The notes under the pieces are model-generated. The model saw only the letters and a program-made list of their open reading frames with translations, searched no databases and was not told the origin of the DNA. The position numbers were made by a program, and so were the translations under genes. From contig JAVYIG010007150.1 of the NCBI GenBank assembly GCA_035222895.1, forward strand, positions 1 to 64,000: 64,000 bases of DNA, read 5' to 3'. Origin of the DNA: Strongylocentrotus droebachiensis. Lineage: Eukaryota; Echinodermata; Echinoidea; Camarodonta; Strongylocentrotidae. Within the stretch, counting starts at the first letter, position 1; each line of letters begins with the position of its first letter. This document shows, in pieces, positions 37,765 to 53,805 of the stretch.

Positions 37765-38160
37765 TTCAATATTTCCTTCTTTCACTTCTATTCTTCGTTT
37801 ATCATTTTATTATACTCTTTATTTTCCTTATATTATTCTTTGTTTTTCCTTCTTTCATCTTCTCTTCTATCTTTCCATTGTCTATTCTTTATCATTTTCT
37901 CTTTCTGTCTTTCGTAATGTTATTGTTGTTGTTATCATTCTATCATATTTTCTTGCTTTCTTTCCTCATATTAGTCTTTGTTTCTTCCTTCTTTTATCTT
38001 CTCTCATATTATTCTTTGTTTTTATTATTCTATCACTTTCTCTTTCTATCTTTCCTGATGTTATTCCGTGTTTTTCCTTCTTTCACGTTCTCTTATGTTA
38101 TTAAAAAAAAAAATCATTCTATCACTTTCTCTTTCTGTCTTTCCTTATGTTATTCTGGTC
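37765..38160. repeat. Pyrimidine-rich ~50-bp imperfect tandem array (block B)
   Basis: Continuous version of the array at 13540-14170. The long open frame running through it on the plus strand is a product of T/C-rich composition (hydrophobic, low complexity). Confidence 0.75.
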
Positions 38161-38608
38161 ATGGTAGGGTGAGGGTACCGGCATTTGGGTTGGGGTAGGT
38201 TGATGTAATTCAAATTTCAAGGGCAACTAATTCGGGGGAAGATGTGGAAGCATCCTTTTTTCAAATAGTCTCTCCCTCCTTTCATCTCTTATTTCCCTTT
38301 TCTTTTTTTGTCTCTCCTTTTTCTGGCAATAAGTCTTGGAGGGCACGTGTCCCCTGTGGTCCCTTGTAGCTAAACCACTGTTCAGAACACGAATATCACA
38401 CACGCCTTGTTCCATTCAGAAAAGAAATCACGCACATGTTGACAGCTCTAGCAAACACACTACCCTTTCACGTACATATATTGACATCATCAGTGGTGGA
38501 TGTAGGGTTTGAAGGGGGAGGCATGGGGCATATCGTATGACTCCTCTTTAGAAAATTAATTGGCATTATTTACTTTACCCAGAATTTGACCTACAAGGCT
38601 CCTGAATA

Positions 38609-38907
38609 GGCCATTTTCGTAATGTGACCAAATTTAATGCATAAGTGTTTGTGAAGTGCCTCAATACAAATTATTTCATTCACCTGATAGGAATAATAGT
38701 ATTCAATAGTCAGAATGCAACTGCATATATTAAGCGTTGCTAGGTAGGTCAAGCCATAATGTTTGTCCAACCTGGCAACAACTAATGTATGCAGTTCGGA
38801 TTCTGTCTATTGAAATTGTATTATTCTCATCAGGTGAATAAAATAATCTAATTGAGGCACTTTACAAAGACTTATGCATTAAATTTGGTTACATTACGAA
38901 AATGGCC
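38609..38907. mobile_element. Palindromic TA-flanked MITE (block B copy)
   Basis: Orthologous by position to 14851-15146, so inserted before the actin duplication; the right-hand TA has decayed to TT. Confidence 0.82.
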
Positions 38908-38957
38908 TTTTGCTTTAATAGAATGATATTATGTTTGTTTATGCATGTATTGTTACA

Positions 38958-39130
38958 CAGTGAAACCTGTCTATACAGACCACCAAAGGGAGGCAAGAAA
39001 AGTGGTCTGTATAAGCAGGTGTTCCTTGAAGACAGGTGCCTATAGTACATGTTTCAATGAGAAACCATTATCAAGGGAAACGAACAATGTGCTCTTTGAA
39101 GACAGGTGGTCACTAAAGCAGGTTTGACTG
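38958..39130. mobile_element. pogo/Tigger-like MITE (block B)
   Basis: Same ends and place as 15193-15363. Confidence 0.55.
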
Positions 39131-39308
39131 TATATAATGTATATATTGTTTGCATTACAATGGTCCCCCATTATAATCCTGCACCCGTACTTTACCATTG
39201 CCATATTGAAAACATTCATTAGCCTATAAATAACTGTATATAACTGTGTTTACAATTACAAACGCTTACATGCCCGCAAATAAAGAAAATAGTGTAGTTA
39301 GTACTGTT

Positions 39309-39314
39309 TTTATT
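39309..39314 (-). promoter_or_regulatory. Candidate polyadenylation signal of actin copy B
   Basis: AATAAA on the minus strand about 350 bp beyond the stop, in the same context as in copy A. Confidence 0.35.
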
Positions 39315-39576
39315 GCATTCTCCAATCAATAGAGTGACAGATGCGTTTTATTTTTGTTCTTCCAAATCTGAATATAATATATATATAATTTATACTTATA
39401 TATTTGTAATGAACGTTTATACATTTAGAACAAAGGTAAAACCTTTTTGATAAAGACAGAGGTGAATATCTAATAACATGTAACCATCCGAAACCAAAGT
39501 CTATCAAGAGGTGGCAACATGGAGTAAAACAGAAGAAAACAAATCAGGTTGCTCATTAGAAGTAGAAGAAAATCAA

Positions 39577-42192
<2,616 letters not shown>

Positions 42193-42507
42193 CTAGTTAG
42201 TTAGGGGTGGTGGATTTGGCATATGTGGTGGTTATATGGTGTCTTTGGCCTTTAACCCAAATCTGTTTTCCTTTCAAACGGTCTAAAAAACTTTCATACA
42301 ACCAACAAAATTCAAGACAAAGTGGGCTTATAATTATGTCCGATTATTCTATCCCCGTGAAACCTGTTGTCCTATTTGAACTCCCCGACTATTAATCTAT
42401 CAAAATTTGGAATTGATTCATGCTTACTTACACAAACCAGCGATAGGCTACATGTAGTTGCCATTCTCATTTCAACATTCTTAAAATCAAAGCTATCCCT
42501 AATACCC

Positions 42508-42660
42508 GAGTCACATGAATTGAGTTGATGGCGCATAAGACTATACAATTCTTCTCGGCTTACTTAGTAGCCCCTCAAAATACATGGCTCACGACGCCGC
42601 CTATTGGTGGATTGAGCGCTACAAGAAAGTAAGGGGACAAGAAAATTGCTATCGCTTTGA
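42508..42660 (-). promoter_or_regulatory. Conserved 5' flank of actin copy B (candidate promoter)
   Basis: About 400-550 bp upstream of the ATG and conserved with 20163-20291. In gene orientation it contains TCAATCCACCAATAGGCGG with CCAAT-like words and TGTATAGTC, a weak TATA-like word not kept in copy A. Function inferred. Confidence 0.35.
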
Positions 42661-43384
42661 CATTAAAACGAAACTTTGGACTAACGAAGTGTATCACAGG
42701 CATGAAAGTGCGTGCCTACGCAAAAGTGAAAGTGTACTTCTATTACGATAATACAGTAGCAATTTAGGGGCCACTTTCGTATGGAGAGAGACCCCTTTTA
42801 AAAACAGAATCATGGAACACTTGACCGCCATTAAATAAATGCACCCATTCGGATATCCAAAAGGCAGCTGAGCTTTTCATGCTCACACCCCAACTCTACA
42901 TCTTTGGATCACGTCTTTACAAAATAAAGAAGTTCTTTCTTTGCATGTCCTTTCTTTGCATATTCGTGAAAACAAACCGCCCGAATTGAATCGCAACAAA
43001 AATGCATCGCTGTCAGGGCGTGCTGAAATCACGGGGCAATTCCCAATGCCGTACGGACAGCATTGTTTAAAAATATCTTTAGGGGAGGGGTGGGGCTCAC
43101 ACATAATATCGCGAGCCGCATTCTTCTGCATAAGAAACCAATTAAATGTGTAGATATTAAATCTCAGACTATATGCTACACCTCAAAGGGATAAAGTACC
43201 ATCGAAACGACCCCGTCAAAGCTCATGCATGCACCCGCCAGTCGTTCAGTTTCGTTTTAGTTTACAATCATATTTCACATTTGACAGTTTTGTTTGCATG
43301 AAGTATAATGATAATACTATTGGAAGTATTTTGAATATCTTTAGAGTACATGGAATATATTTTAGTTTGGTCTAAGGCATAATG

Positions 43385-45010
43385 GGAACTAACAAGGAAC
43401 AGTTTACTATATCACTATTATGTACACGTTGGATAATCAATCAATATTAACCATGAGCACAACAAATACTAGAACTGAACTCAAATCTCATATCGCATCA
43501 ATATTAAAGGCATCGTTTAACAATGTTAAATCTGAGATGCACGGCCCTACGTGTTATCAGTGTCTATAATATGGTGTAATATTGAAGCCCTAAAGAAATC
43601 GCGCTTCAAAATGAACAAAAAGTGCCTCAAAAAAAGTAAAATCTTTGAGTGACCGGTTTTACCATACTCGTTTTTCCCGATAGACTGTTATGAAAACCGT
43701 TTGACAAACGCAAAATTTGGTTTCGATTTCCAATCATAAATATCTTGATAATCAGACAGGCGATCGGCTTGTCAAAGTCATGGGGTTCCTGACTGACCTA
43801 AAGGTTTATAATTATCATTGCAGCATGAGCTAAATCCAGGATTTTGTTTCAGAATCTGAGACAAAATTATCGGATCCCTTTAAATATAATACAAGGTAGC
43901 CTTAAAGGTAATACAAAGTTTTGGTATGGGGTCATGAATTTGGTTCAAATGAACATATTGGAAGCATATGCGATCCTATAACATTCAGTGATCGTTGTCG
44001 CGGTTGAAATCGAGTCTAAAGTTATGAAATTGTAAGTAATAAACTCTTTATGTTGTATAGCTCCCTCTCAAGGTCAAAATATTTATTTAGCTATAACTAG
44101 GCGTTGTGGCGTGCGCCTGTAATCCAGCTAAAAAGTGGAAGTTACAAACTGATTCAGCCGAGGACGCAGGTTCGAAACTGAGTCACGTCTTTCGGATGGT
44201 GACGTTTAAAGGTCGGTCCCCAGACGTAAATAATCATATCTGATTGATACACGTCTGTAAAAACCCAATACACACACACACACTATAAAACAATGTTTCT
44301 TGACTAAAATAGACCGATAAGCTATTCCCATTCGGGAATTATATATCACAACTACACATTCTGAGATTTTCATGGTCGCAGTTACCATTGTACGGCCGTA
44401 GGCGCTATTTGAAATTTATCAAAATTTACCGGGAGCACCGGTAAATTGTTATATTCAATTTTTCTCGAAAGCAGAAGTGTTTTAGGGGCTGAATTTTCTA
44501 GTGCTTATAATTCATCCACAGGGGCATCCAAATATATCAAAATTGTAAAGAATCACTATCCACCCAATTTTCAAAATTTCCCAAAACTTTGTATTACCTT
44601 TAAGGGCTTGATGGAAATATTTTTATGAAATTGATAATTGGTGGTATCAATATCATACAAATATTACCACCAAGCCCTTAAGGCTAATACAAGGTAGCAA
44701 CACTTATTCAATGATCGCAAAAAAACTTACCGACTTAGAGAGAGAAGAGAAAGAGAACTGGATGACACCACCTGCTTGATTGCTTGGTAGAGAGTGAAAT
44801 GATATTGTGGGAGATCAAGGAATGAACTACCCCTTCCTTGGACATAGACCCCAAGCGAGAGTTATGTCCAGAGTTTTTGACCAAATAAGGAGACAATTTA
44901 GACACATCGTACGCCTCAGGGCAGAAAAGGAATGCATTGAAAAGGATATGCAAATGAGATTCGGAGCTTCTTGTTTAAGAATGTTTTTTGCGCTTCAATT
45001 ATTCTTTTAA
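43385..45010. repeat. Duplicated block R2, copy 3 (interrupted)
   Basis: 43385-43505 matches 9425-9550 (GGGAACTAACAAG, ATCAATATTAA, CTCATATCGCATCAA), and 44695-45010 matches 9570-9840. The 1.2-kb piece between is foreign and contains a SINE. The block begins 240 bp after actin block B ends, so it looks like the start of a third tandem unit. Confidence 0.7.
44092..44275 (+). mobile_element. SINE with 7SL/Alu-like head
   Basis: The first part, GGCGTTGTGGCGTGCGCCTG then TAATCCAGCT, closely resembles the 5' domain of SRP (7SL) RNA and Alu. A B-box-like GGTTCGAAACT sits at 44159-44169, followed by TTTCGGATGGTGACGTTTAA and GGTCGGTCCC, a tail motif seen in other animal SINEs, and a CA-rich end. No gene is encoded. 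Similarity was judged by eye. Confidence 0.6.
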
Positions 45011-45141
45011 AAAACAAATCTGACGACGAGGCCAATAGATAAGCTTCGCAGCTAATACCCAAAGAAAGTAAGGAGGAATAAAAAGCTAACTACAAGTATG
45101 TCGTGACAATGAATGACAATGCAATAATAAACTTAGGCGTC

Positions 45142-46083
45142 TACATACTGTGGGCCAGTACGGGACCAAAATAGGATTAAGCTTAAATGGGGCTCAGTTT
45201 GGAGGGGGTATAGAATCGTTTAGGCGATGTGACCGAGCCTCACCGAGGTATAATTAGGCATGACAAAAAGCATTAAGTCAAAGGGGAGAAACAATTTTAT
45301 CGCTCCATTGTTACCTTTTTTGGGGAGTCTTCAATCACAATCTTTCCTATAACGTCTGGTCTATTGAAACCTCATACCACCAGAGCGTGCATAACCTGAA
45401 TTAAATACTCCTTTTAAAGAAGCTCAGTATATCCCATTCATCGTGGTCAATCAGAGTTTCATTATGGTTGAATGATTCTCGCTAGCTCTTTAAGTCCATT
45501 CCCTTGTGCTGGTTGCTTTTGTATTTATGTGGGATCGATGCATTGCATATTTCTTACATACTTAATCTTTTCGACGCCAATAGAGGCCCAGATCAGGGCT
45601 AACCCCGCATTTGTGCGCCGTCGTACGATTTGTAAAATGTTTACTCCTACTCCAATAGGCCAGTTTCGTAATGTAACCAAATTGTATGCATAAGTCTTTA
45701 ATAGTGAGGTGCCTCAATAAAAAATATTTCATTCACCTGATAAGAATAACAGTATTTCAATAGACAAAATCCAAACTGCATACATTGATTGTTGCCAGGT
45801 AGGACAAACAATATGGCTTGACCTACCTAGCAACATGTACTATGCATTCTGACTATTGAAACGTTGTTATTGTAATCAGGCGAATGATATAATTTGTATT
45901 GAGGCACTTCACAAAGACTTATGTATTAAATTTGGTTACATTACGAAAATGTTCCCTTCCGGCTGTCTCTATTAAGTCACATATGATATAATGTTGGGTC
46001 AAGGAGTGAAGTTAAGAACAGAGTTTGTGTATGAATGAAATTGAAGCAAGGCAATTTTAGCAGGAGCAAATGTCGGACAACCA
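45142..46083. repeat. Duplicated non-coding block R1, copy 2
   Basis: Collinear with 34722-35735 with small indels. Here R1 follows R2, whereas at 34.7-36.7 kb R1 precedes R2. Confidence 0.82.
45658..45951. mobile_element. Palindromic MITE, TTTAATGCATAAG family (R1 copy 2)
   Basis: Same place as the element at 35237-35545; left TA kept, right tip eroded (CGAAAATGTTCC). Confidence 0.78.
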
Positions 46084-47017
46084 ACAAAATGACCCAAACT
46101 TCTACTTCTAAAGCCATGGCCACAACCGGCCTCCGTCTGTTCTGATAGATTTCGTCCAAAATCCTTGCATCTGACACAAGGGTCTGCAGAGGAGTGTTCG
46201 ACATGTCCCACAATCTCTCCGTGTTTCTAGTTATTTTAAATTATTTTATACAGTTGTTTGTGATTTGCAATTTAACAACATTCAACTTTTCAAAACCTGT
46301 CACCTCTTTATGTTATTCCTGTGTTTTACCTAAATGTTATGCTTTTCATAGTTTATTTGTCATAAGTAACTAATACTAGGACCCCCAAATTGGGAAATTT
46401 ATCCACAGGAAGTAACTTTGTCAAGTTTTTCCCTGAAAAACACACTTAGATATACCGTGAAAAATCACACGGCTGCACAACCGTTTGGTAAAAACCCTTT
46501 TACTTTACGGTTAGGGTGTAATAAAAAGCCCCGGATAGAATCCGAAAAGTGCCCTTTTACCCTTGGTGAGTGTGTACAATGGCGTAAAATGGGTCCAGGC
46601 ATCGAGGGGCTCAAGTTTAATGGGGGGGGGGGGGGGGGGGGGGGGGATCAATCTTACCCGATGGATAAAATGCGAAGTTACAATGGGAGAGTGTGGGGGG
46701 AGATAGCATATTCATTATACATCACATTCCTTCCTCTCCACTTTCTCCTTTCTGTATATTTTCTTATGTTGTCATCATTTAATGGGGGGGGGGGGGGGTG
46801 TGCACATATACACATGCCCCCTTATCTACGTCCTGGATGTTTTGCATGTGTGTATGGGTTGGGGATCAGGGTCATTCCCTCTCACAGAAAGCCCAATCTA
46901 TGAAGTATTTTGATCAGATATTCTAAAAGCGTTCCCTTTTTATCAACTCTGTGCTGTACATCAAAGAGTAATAATTATGTTTTCAACTTTAAAAAAGTTA
47001 CCTTTTGTGTGAATGTG
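46084..47017. other. Non-genic interval with poly-G tracts
   Basis: Holds G runs at about 46621-46646 and 46784-46798 but no gene. The open frame at 46418-46903 is broken in composition by the G runs and has no domain. Confidence 0.4.
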
Positions 47018-47088
47018 CGGTGTGTGTGTTTGTACGTGTGTGCGTGTGTGTGTGTGTGTGGGTGTGCGTGTATGTGTGTGTGTGTGTT
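47018..47088. repeat. (GT)n microsatellite, imperfect
   Basis: Interrupted GT/GTGC run of about 70 bp. Confidence 0.9.
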
Positions 47089-47404
47089 TATAGGAATGTA
47101 TAGGTATACGATGCGGGGTTCTGAGAAAGATGCAGCCCCACCCAAATGTTGAAGTCAATATTTGGATAACCCAAGTAATATTCTTATAAATGTACACGCC
47201 CTCTTTATTTAGGAATACAGAACTGTATTTGCCAGCGTTATAGCTGGCAAATGTTGTTTATACAGCAATAAGTGGGAACACTAATTGTTATCCGGCATGC
47301 GTGACTGAATTATTCAATTCCGTTGCGTCGGATGGTGTTTAATTTGAATATGAAAAGAGGCTCCGGATGTGAAATAAGGGTGCGGCGTATAAGGTAAGTC
47401 AATA

Positions 47405-47553
47405 GGGACTTTAAAATTTGCACGACGAGAACGTGGGACTGCCACGTGTGACATCCTTTTAAGGCAATGTGACGTCCTTTTTAAGGCACTGCCGGGCTGC
47501 CAGTGCCTTAAAAGGATCAGTCCACGTTCTCGTCGTGCAAATCTAAAAGTCCC
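47405..47553. mobile_element. MITE, GGGACTTTTAGA family (copy 3)
   Basis: The termini GGGACTTTAAAATTTGCACG and CGTGCAAATCTAAAAGTCCC are inverse, with TA on the left only. The interior matches copy 1 at 1677 (CACGTGTGACATCCTTTTAAGG, TGTGACGTCCTTT, GCACTGCCGGGC). Confidence 0.75.
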
Positions 47554-49365
47554 CATTCTAGCTTTCCAAGGACCGCATACTAGCACGTTTTTTTAATATG
47601 TAGTTTTATTTTTAAGGGTGAGCTAAATAATGATAATTTGTAGGAGATTGTTACATCAAAGTTTAGGTTGCGGTGGCCATAGGGTCTTTTCAGAGTTTAG
47701 TGCCGATTCAGTTTGATCTCTGTTTTTTTAAACCCGGGCATAATTAGGGTTGGGGCATACAAGTTACATCAATTATGTTTTCACGTGAGTAATGTTAAGA
47801 GGCATAAAAAACATTATGTATGTATAACTCTCAAACACGTTTTTTTTAAGAAGTTGTTTTCATACTTTGGACAATGATCGAGTTAAGTGTTGTGATTTAT
47901 GTGAAATAAATGCCGTGTCTACGTGCAAGTAGCTCGGCAGGCTATATCCCAAAATATCGTATATTTTTTTTGTTATTTATGACCACACTTATTACATTTA
48001 GAAACATGATAAATAAGGCAACGAGAGGCCCGAATATCCTCATATTCGTGTATGAAGGTCATGACCGAATATATCACTTTTTATTCATGTTCTTTCGGCA
48101 GCGAGGTGTCCGCATACAGTACTTTGAATCTTTACTAGTGTGTTGATTTACAAACTAATTTTTACCATTTTTAAAATGTCTTCTCTTTTATCCTTGCTCG
48201 TTCGCTAAATTAAGAAACAAATGTGCCCATACGTGTGTACATAGTACTTTGCGATTGCCAGAGTGATGCAAAATAACTATAGTCTGTGAAGAATTTGGGA
48301 TTAGAAGAAACTTTTCATTTCTTAAGAAGGTAACGTGATTAACAAAAAGTCGGAATACTGCTACTCCAGCATTTTGAGACGCGCTGGACAATAACCTAAA
48401 ACTTACATCCTTCGTGGAAAGCAGCAACCGCACTGGTGTTGCATAAATTGTCCCCGGGGAGGGGGGTAGTTTTCCGGGGGTGATTGCCCAGGGGGTAATT
48501 GTCCTAGAACCAAATAATGATATGCATTTAATAATAATAATAATAATAATATGTCTTGTTTACCCAGGGTAGCCTCATCAGAATTCATACTGTTCTCCCT
48601 GCAATCATATTATTACCCCGGTCATCGGATTCAGGCTTACCCGCATACAATGTATGCACATTCTCCACGTTTAAATAGTGTGGTTCGCTTTAGGTTTTAT
48701 GTGCTTGTAATCGTAAAGATATTGTACCTTAGCACAAAGCCAATGGAAACACAATTTCTATGTACAGCTGTATTACCATGGATCAATCCACATGAAATAA
48801 AATGAAATGAAAATTATTGAAATCAATGTATTAGATACAGATGTAATTAGATTGAAATTATGCGGAGTCTTATAGAAATCAGAAAATCATACACCAAAAA
48901 AGAAACCATGTACTTGCAAGGTTATATCATGAATTATATGTAGTCCATTTAATTGAATCATGTACATTATAACAAAAATTAGATAATAGAATTTGAAGAC
49001 TTTATAGGTCCCCTTGAAATTGTTACGATACAAATCACAATCAAGGAGATTATAATTTACTTTCATATAACTAAGCAACACTCTGCAACAATATAATACA
49101 TTAAAACTCAATATATTCGTGTCGATCTACATCAACTACCCATTTGTAATGAATGTTATAAATCTAGTCATATCGTTCATCACTCTTCAACGACGATATA
49201 CGTTTACATTATGATAACATCATACCTTGACATCTTTGAAAGTTGACTGTTCATATACGGCTGAATTTGAATGTATATTCCGTTTAAGGTATTATTTCTA
49301 GTTGATATTCTTTATCAAGGTAGCGTTAATGTGTAAACTTTGAGGAGTTTAAATAGACAATATGT

Positions 49366-49405
<40 letters not shown>

Positions 49406-51130
49406 TTACTTCTCCTGCTTAAAACAGATTAGCTAAATGATAAGGCAAGAATGTGGAAATGCCAGTCACATTTAACGGCGGCTATTTCGGTTGTCGGTCC
49501 TCTTGTTACAGTGCATGATATATATATTTATATAGGATCAGGTCAAGGATTGCGTACTAAGGGGAAAAGGGGGTGATTTTCGTTTTAGATATAAAGTTTT
49601 GTTTGCTTTCCGGGAGACTAAAATTGGGATCTCATCAGCTTTTTCGTGGTTCTTTTTGTTAGGGAAGGTGAGTGAGGGGAGCGAGGAGCAATTTCCCGAT
49701 TTTTTTTTTGTATTACCCCCAAAAAGAATAAATTGAAAATTGATTATGCGAATCGTTCATGCTGGGGCCTTATTACCAACTCAACATTCGATTTGAAGCC
49801 GATAAATAGGCCCTACCTTTTATTTTTCTCACAGCTTAAAGGTCCCAAAATGGAAAGAAGAAACAATTCTTTCTCGAAAAGACCTTTTTTCTAATGGGGG
49901 GGGGGGGGGCTATTCTGCTACCCTCTGGACCCGCTTTTGATTCTTACAGAAGAAAACAACTCACCAAAATACAAGTGGTGGTATCTCCGAGAATCATGAC
50001 AAAATAAATGCAATTTGTTTCAGTGTCGTTGTTGTTTGCTATTACCGCCTTAAGATTTATATACCAGCCTGAAGGCGACTAAGATGGCCAATACATATTT
50101 ATGAAGATCATGTCTCTATACAGCACACATCTTAAACATAATTTCGTTTACTAAGATTCATTGGCAAATCAGATTAAAACAAAATATCTTTTGCATTTGT
50201 TAAGCACACTGAAATTAATGTTTATATATCGTATGAATATCGAAATGTCATAATACATCTGTAGTTTATCTACGTAATGCAAGCACATATAATACAGAGG
50301 TCCTTCATAAGTGCCTCGTTACGATTATTTCATTGACCTGTTACGAATAATTGTATTTCAATAGTCAGAATGATAATCGCATAAATCCCCATTGGTTTGT
50401 ACCGCAAGCCATATTGTATGGAATTCGCATTCTGACTATTAAAACACAATTGTATAACATGTGAATATGATAGATCATTGCTACAGGAAACATGTATAAA
50501 TTGGATTACACTTAAACACAAAATTGTCTTTTTTTTGTTAGTGGTACTTGTGAGAGACATCTTGATATTTAGGAAAGCATGTAGCGGCACGCACGAGGAG
50601 GGAGGGAGGGGCGATGAAATGGGCCCATGCTTCCCGGCAAACACTTTATCCAGTATATCTGAACATGTTGATTACTGAATTGTATAGGTTCCATGGGCTT
50701 AACACAGGGACCACCAGGCTCCCGTAATCAAAGGGTTAAGTACGCATTGAGTATACAATCTAAATGTCCATCCCGCCGATAGTTTATCTTTTTTTTCTTT
50801 CTTTATCCTTTCCTTTTCTTTTCCTTTTTTTCTTTTCAGGTTTGTGCCCCCTACCCAGCCACAGGATCCCGGATCCGCCAATGCACTAATATCACACGTA
50901 TGGACAGCAAAATGGGGTTAGAATTGAACCCGGGGAATCAAGTATTATATATCATATATGCACACACTCTCAATTTTTCTCATAACATGCTCAAACATTG
51001 ATCTTTACGAAAAATTAAGGCCTGACCATTCCATGCATAATCAGTACAGAAATCAATCGTTTTGTTTTTAGTTATATTTTGGTTTTATATTATCCAGGTT
51101 AAACTCACTAATATTGTTTCCCACTCGACA
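47554..51130. other. Non-genic AT-rich interval
   Basis: Includes an (AAT)n run at 48529-48551, a (TA)n run at 49370-49403, a diverged TTTAATGCATAAG-type palindrome (about 50305-50470) and a CAGGATCCCGGATCCGCCAATG end near 50860-50880 that looks like a lone hAT-like terminus. No exon or RNA gene was recognised. Confidence 0.45.
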
Positions 51131-51132
51131 AA

Positions 51133-53487
51133 GTAATGAAAATTGCACGCTTAAATGTTCGATTTAGAGCAGTTTTTAAAGTGTAATCCATATAATAAAA
51201 TGTCACTTTCTGAAACTGGGATTGATAAAGATTTTACATGTAACATGCTTTCTATCGAGGGTTTAAAGTTCGAAAGGACAGATCGTAATCAGTTTGGAGG
51301 AGGTGTTGCGTGCTTTATAAAAGAAAATATAAATTTTGTGAGAGATATGATCTGGAAACTGATGATATTGAAGCAATGAGGCTTGAAATTAAGCCAATAA
51401 ATAAGTCTAATTTACTGTAAGGAATTATTTACAGAAAACCAGATAGTGGTTTTACCATTTTTGACAGCTTGGAAAGTGTTTCAGATCGTGTTCTTTCTTT
51501 TTCGGACAAAATTATATTAGCGGGGGACTTTAAATGTACCATGCTTACATCAAATCCCTTTTCAAATAACTGACTGAATTGTGTACTACTTTAGGATTTA
51601 CTCAGCTTGTTCAACAACCTACTCGCATTTACTCCAAACAGCACCTCGTTAATAAATCTAATATGTGTTTCCAACACAATTGGTCCATTGAAAGCTGGAG
51701 TTCAATCAGTTGGATTACGCGACCATTCTTTAGATTACTTGGTCACAAAATCACATCATCCAAAGTTAACGCCCAAAATCTCTTCTTTTAGAACGTTCAG
51801 GTCCTTGAACGAAAACGACTTTCAAAATGGCCTTGCATCCATTGATTGGGATTCAGTCTTCTCTTTAGAAGACGATGTCGACCAATTATGGGAACTATTT
51901 TCGTCGTTAATGCTTAAGTTTTAATAGTAACAAACACGCCCCGTACATTTTCTATGAGGAGAGAGATGAATGGTTCTCCCTGGATTAACGATGAATACTC
52001 GGCTTTAGCCCGAGAGAGGGACTTCGACAAAAAGAAGTTCGACCCAATTAAAGCTAAGACACCGGAATCCAATTATCAACCTAATCTTCAGCAACCCGTT
52101 CAATATACACAAACCATGAAGTTGCACTGGGAAAAATACACTTGCTTTCGAAACAAAACGAACAATTTGAATAAAAAATTGAAAGGTTTTATTATAGGAC
52201 GAAGTTTACGGAAAGCAGCAACGATTTTCGGAAAACTTGGAAGGTGATGAATGATTAACTTCCAAGCAAAATGTCTCAGGAAGAAAGGCATATTGTTATT
52301 AAGCAAGAAGTAATTTCTGATAAAAACATTATAGGATAGCTAACAAATGCTATGAAATGTTTAGTAATGTCGGTAGCGGTATAGCTTCTAGTTTAAACAC
52401 AACGGATGATACGAATTTCATTGAAACTTTGTCACAAACAGCTTTTTCTTTCAAATTTGGTAACATTGACTTTGAGTTTGTACTGAAAGAGTTAAGTACT
52501 ATTTGTTGTACAAAGGCGATTGGTTTGGATGATTTACATCCTCGATTTATGAAACTGGGCGCTCCCTTCATATCACAGCCTTTAACCTACATATGAAACC
52601 GATTATGGCAGACAGGCCACTTTCCAAAAGACCTACAACTCGCCAAAATTATTCCAATCGCTAAAAGTAAACGATCAAATCAAAATCAAAATTCAGACCT
52701 ATTTTCACTTTTGTCATCCGTTTCTAAAATATTGGAAAAGCTGTTAGCTCACAACTGTATCACTATTTGAACAAACATCGTCTTTTGTTTGAGTGCAATA
52801 GCGCATTATCTATACCCAAACGCCGACTGATTTTTTAAAAACGCTCGTTTTCTTACTTTGCAAGTTCACAGTTTAAGAAATTACCACTTCCTACTCAATT
52901 ATCATCATCTTTGTAAGTTTTCAAAAATCAAACCCGACACTAGCAGTCTGTTTTTTTAAACCGTATATATAATTATGATAACGGATTTCTTCACTTTCAA
53001 CGAAGGCTGGCTTTCGCTTGTTTGTTGTATTATTATCTTTTAGTCTCGTTAAACTATCCATTGTGTGTTTATACTGTCTTTCTTTTGTGCAATCTACTTT
53101 AATCTGGCGTTTTCTTTTCGCCACACTTTTCTTTAAACTCTTCATTTTGACTTGATTTAAAATCCTTTCATGTGTTTTATATCTAGTTTGAGTTTATCGT
53201 ATCAGTGCAAGTATATCAAATTATGTGAACCTGTTTTGTTTGATATAAAATACAATTTTTATTCAAGCATTTATTTTGTATTTTGTTTTATTTTTGTAAC
53301 GACAGAATGTCTTATGTTAAGCCATGTTCTATCTTAACCTAATACTTATCAGCTATGTTACCTTAGGGACGTTGCGCTTCAAACATTTCTTGTTTATGCA
53401 CTGTTCCTACTATGTATTATATCTCAATGTAACCCACTGAATTTATTATCTTTAAACAATTATTTTACATGGTGAATAAATTTAAAA
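51133..53487 (+). mobile_element. Decayed non-LTR retrotransposon (CR1/L2-like pol)
   Basis: Plus-strand fragments of an endonuclease-reverse transcriptase protein spread over several frames: GGGVACFIKENINF and KIILAGDFK (AP endonuclease GDFN-like motif) at 51290-51540, FRSLNENDFQNGLASIDWDS (51780-51860), SPWINDEY with an RNKTNNLNKK linker (51970-52190), then TKAIGLDDLHPRFMKLGAP, the start of a reverse transcriptase domain (52510-52590). Many stops and frame changes; the YADD catalytic region is not found. The 3' part ends in an AATAAATTTAAAAAAAA tail at about 53475-53490. It is inactive. Confidence 0.8.
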
Positions 53488-53805
53488 AAAAACAACAACA
53501 CAATAATGCCTTGCTTTATTTGGCTCATTGAACCAAGCTTGTATTTTATGTAGGTCGTCTTTTCAACTGAAACGTGTTCTCTGTTATAAACATACCTGAT
53601 ATATTAGTAGTAATAGTTGTGTATTATGTATTGTGTATATGATTTTAATTTTTGTTGTTGTAATTTTTACCATGTACTTTGTCACTTGTATTCATGGCTC
53701 TCTTGAAAATCAAACCTTGCGGCTATGAAGGATAATGAAAGAGGAATAACTAATAAATAAATTCCTACATAGACGCCTATATGTTTGACCATATAATCAC
53801 TACTT

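Noticed and set aside
37443..38198. 251-aa plus-strand frame
   Set aside because: It runs through a pyrimidine-rich tandem array, and the counterpart in block A is broken into short frames by indels and an insertion.
46910..47152. Plus-strand frame with Cys/Val repeats
   Set aside because: It is a translated GT microsatellite.
51155..52596. Intact host gene of unknown function
   Set aside because: Fragments match endonuclease and reverse transcriptase motifs with stops and frame changes between them, so it is a dead retrotransposon.
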